DNA from: Brenneria goodwinii
GTDB taxonomy: Bacteria; Pseudomonadota; Gammaproteobacteria; Enterobacterales; Enterobacteriaceae
Assembly: GCF_002291445.1 (NCBI RefSeq)
Contig: NZ_CP014137.1
Span: 1,922,001-1,986,000, forward strand
Length of the DNA stretch: 64,000 nucleotides
Direction: 5' to 3'
Shown here: piece after piece, positions 63,718 to 64,000 of the stretch
Layout of the letters: every line of letters starts with the position of its first letter
Numbering within the stretch: the first letter of the stretch is position 1
Notes under the pieces: model-generated
Seen by the model: the letters and a program-made list of their open reading frames with translations, nothing else
The model's database searches: none
Told to the model about the DNA's origin: nothing
Program-made: the position numbers and the translations under genes

Positions 63718-64000
63718 ATGAAAAAGGCTATTATTGCATTACTGGCTATCTTGCCAACCTTTCAAACCTTGGCTTTAGACTGCGACAACGCTCAGACTCA
63801 GTTAGATATGAACCAATGTGCAAACGAAGAGTATAAAAAAGCAGATAGTGAGCTTAACACTCTTTATCAAGATGTATTAAAACGAACGAGTGACGAGCAA
63901 ACTAACCTACTGAAATCCGCACAGAATAAATGGATTGAATATCGTGATTCTGATTGTAAGTTTCAAACATTCCAATCCAAGGAAGGTTCTATTTATCCCA
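63718..64000 (+). CDS. LprI-family (DUF1311) periplasmic protein, partial
   Basis: The first 94 codons of a protein cut by the window end. Signal peptide at residues 1-19 (MKKAIIALLAILPTFQTLA), then the LprI/DUF1311 pattern CDNAQTQLDMNQCANEEYKKADSELNTLYQDVL and WIEYRDSDC, with paired cysteines. Family members include lysozyme inhibitors, but most are uncharacterised. Sequence AGGGGCAA precedes the ATG. The C-terminus is not visible. Confidence 0.85.
   Translation, partial: MKKAIIALLAILPTFQTLALDCDNAQTQLDMNQCANEEYKKADSELNTLYQDVLKRTSDEQTNLLKSAQNKWIEYRDSDCKFQTFQSKEGSIYP

Overview
The window is chromosomal DNA from a plant-associated member of the Enterobacterales. The best fit is Pectobacteriaceae close to Brenneria, Pectobacterium or Dickeya. 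The conserved gene order rluE-nudJ-mnmA-hflD-purB-phoP-phoQ-roxA, potABCD, proQ-prc and rsmF-yebW is enterobacterial. The Hrp type III secretion locus has the gene content of the HrpL/HrpS group (Erwinia, Pectobacterium, Pseudomonas syringae), and its harpins are of the soft-rot/Brenneria type. Genus is inferred from protein similarity recalled from memory; no search was run.

Layout. 1-7.3 kb: the end of a GAF-PAS-GGDEF-EAL cyclic-di-GMP protein, an IclR regulator divergent from a succinate-semialdehyde dehydrogenase and a flavin reductase, a small DUF1883-like protein and an MFS transporter. 7.4-33.7 kb: mostly housekeeping genes (icd, rluE, nudJ, mnmA, hflD, purB, phoPQ, roxA, pepT, potABCD, feoC-feoB-feoA-feoA2, prc, proQ, msrC, rsmF, yebW, an extensin-like protein, hcxB). 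33.8-60.5 kb: the complete Hrp locus. From left to right it contains hrpW and a small downstream gene, hrpN, the hrpF-hrpG-hrcC-hrpT-hrpV operon, an inserted yczE/yczR pair, the hrpA-hrpB-hrcJ-hrpD-hrpE operon, hrpS, hrpXY, hrpL, and the 11-gene hrpJ-to-hrcU operon. 60.5-64 kb: a sparse flank with a secreted cupin protein, an unknown membrane protein, a short spanin-like remnant and the start of an LprI-family gene.

The Hrp circuit can be read from the DNA. HrpX/HrpY feed HrpS. HrpS should bind a TGCAA-N4-TTGCA dyad upstream of hrpL, an IHF site lies between, and a sigma-54 -24/-12 element precedes hrpL. HrpL then acts at Hrp boxes found before hrpA, hrpF, hrpJ, hrpN and (weaker) hrpW. HrpV and HrpG supply negative control and its release.

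The most unusual points are: a MocR-type regulator/YczE membrane-protein cassette lodged exactly between the hrpA and hrpF operons, with its own candidate operator; absence of dspE/dspF beside hrpW; a PhoQ whose sensor domain lacks the acidic cation-binding cluster; an unrecognised gene immediately behind hrpW; a strong inverted repeat between hrpY and hrpS; and an hrpN leader of almost 290 bases carrying part of a dispersed repeat.
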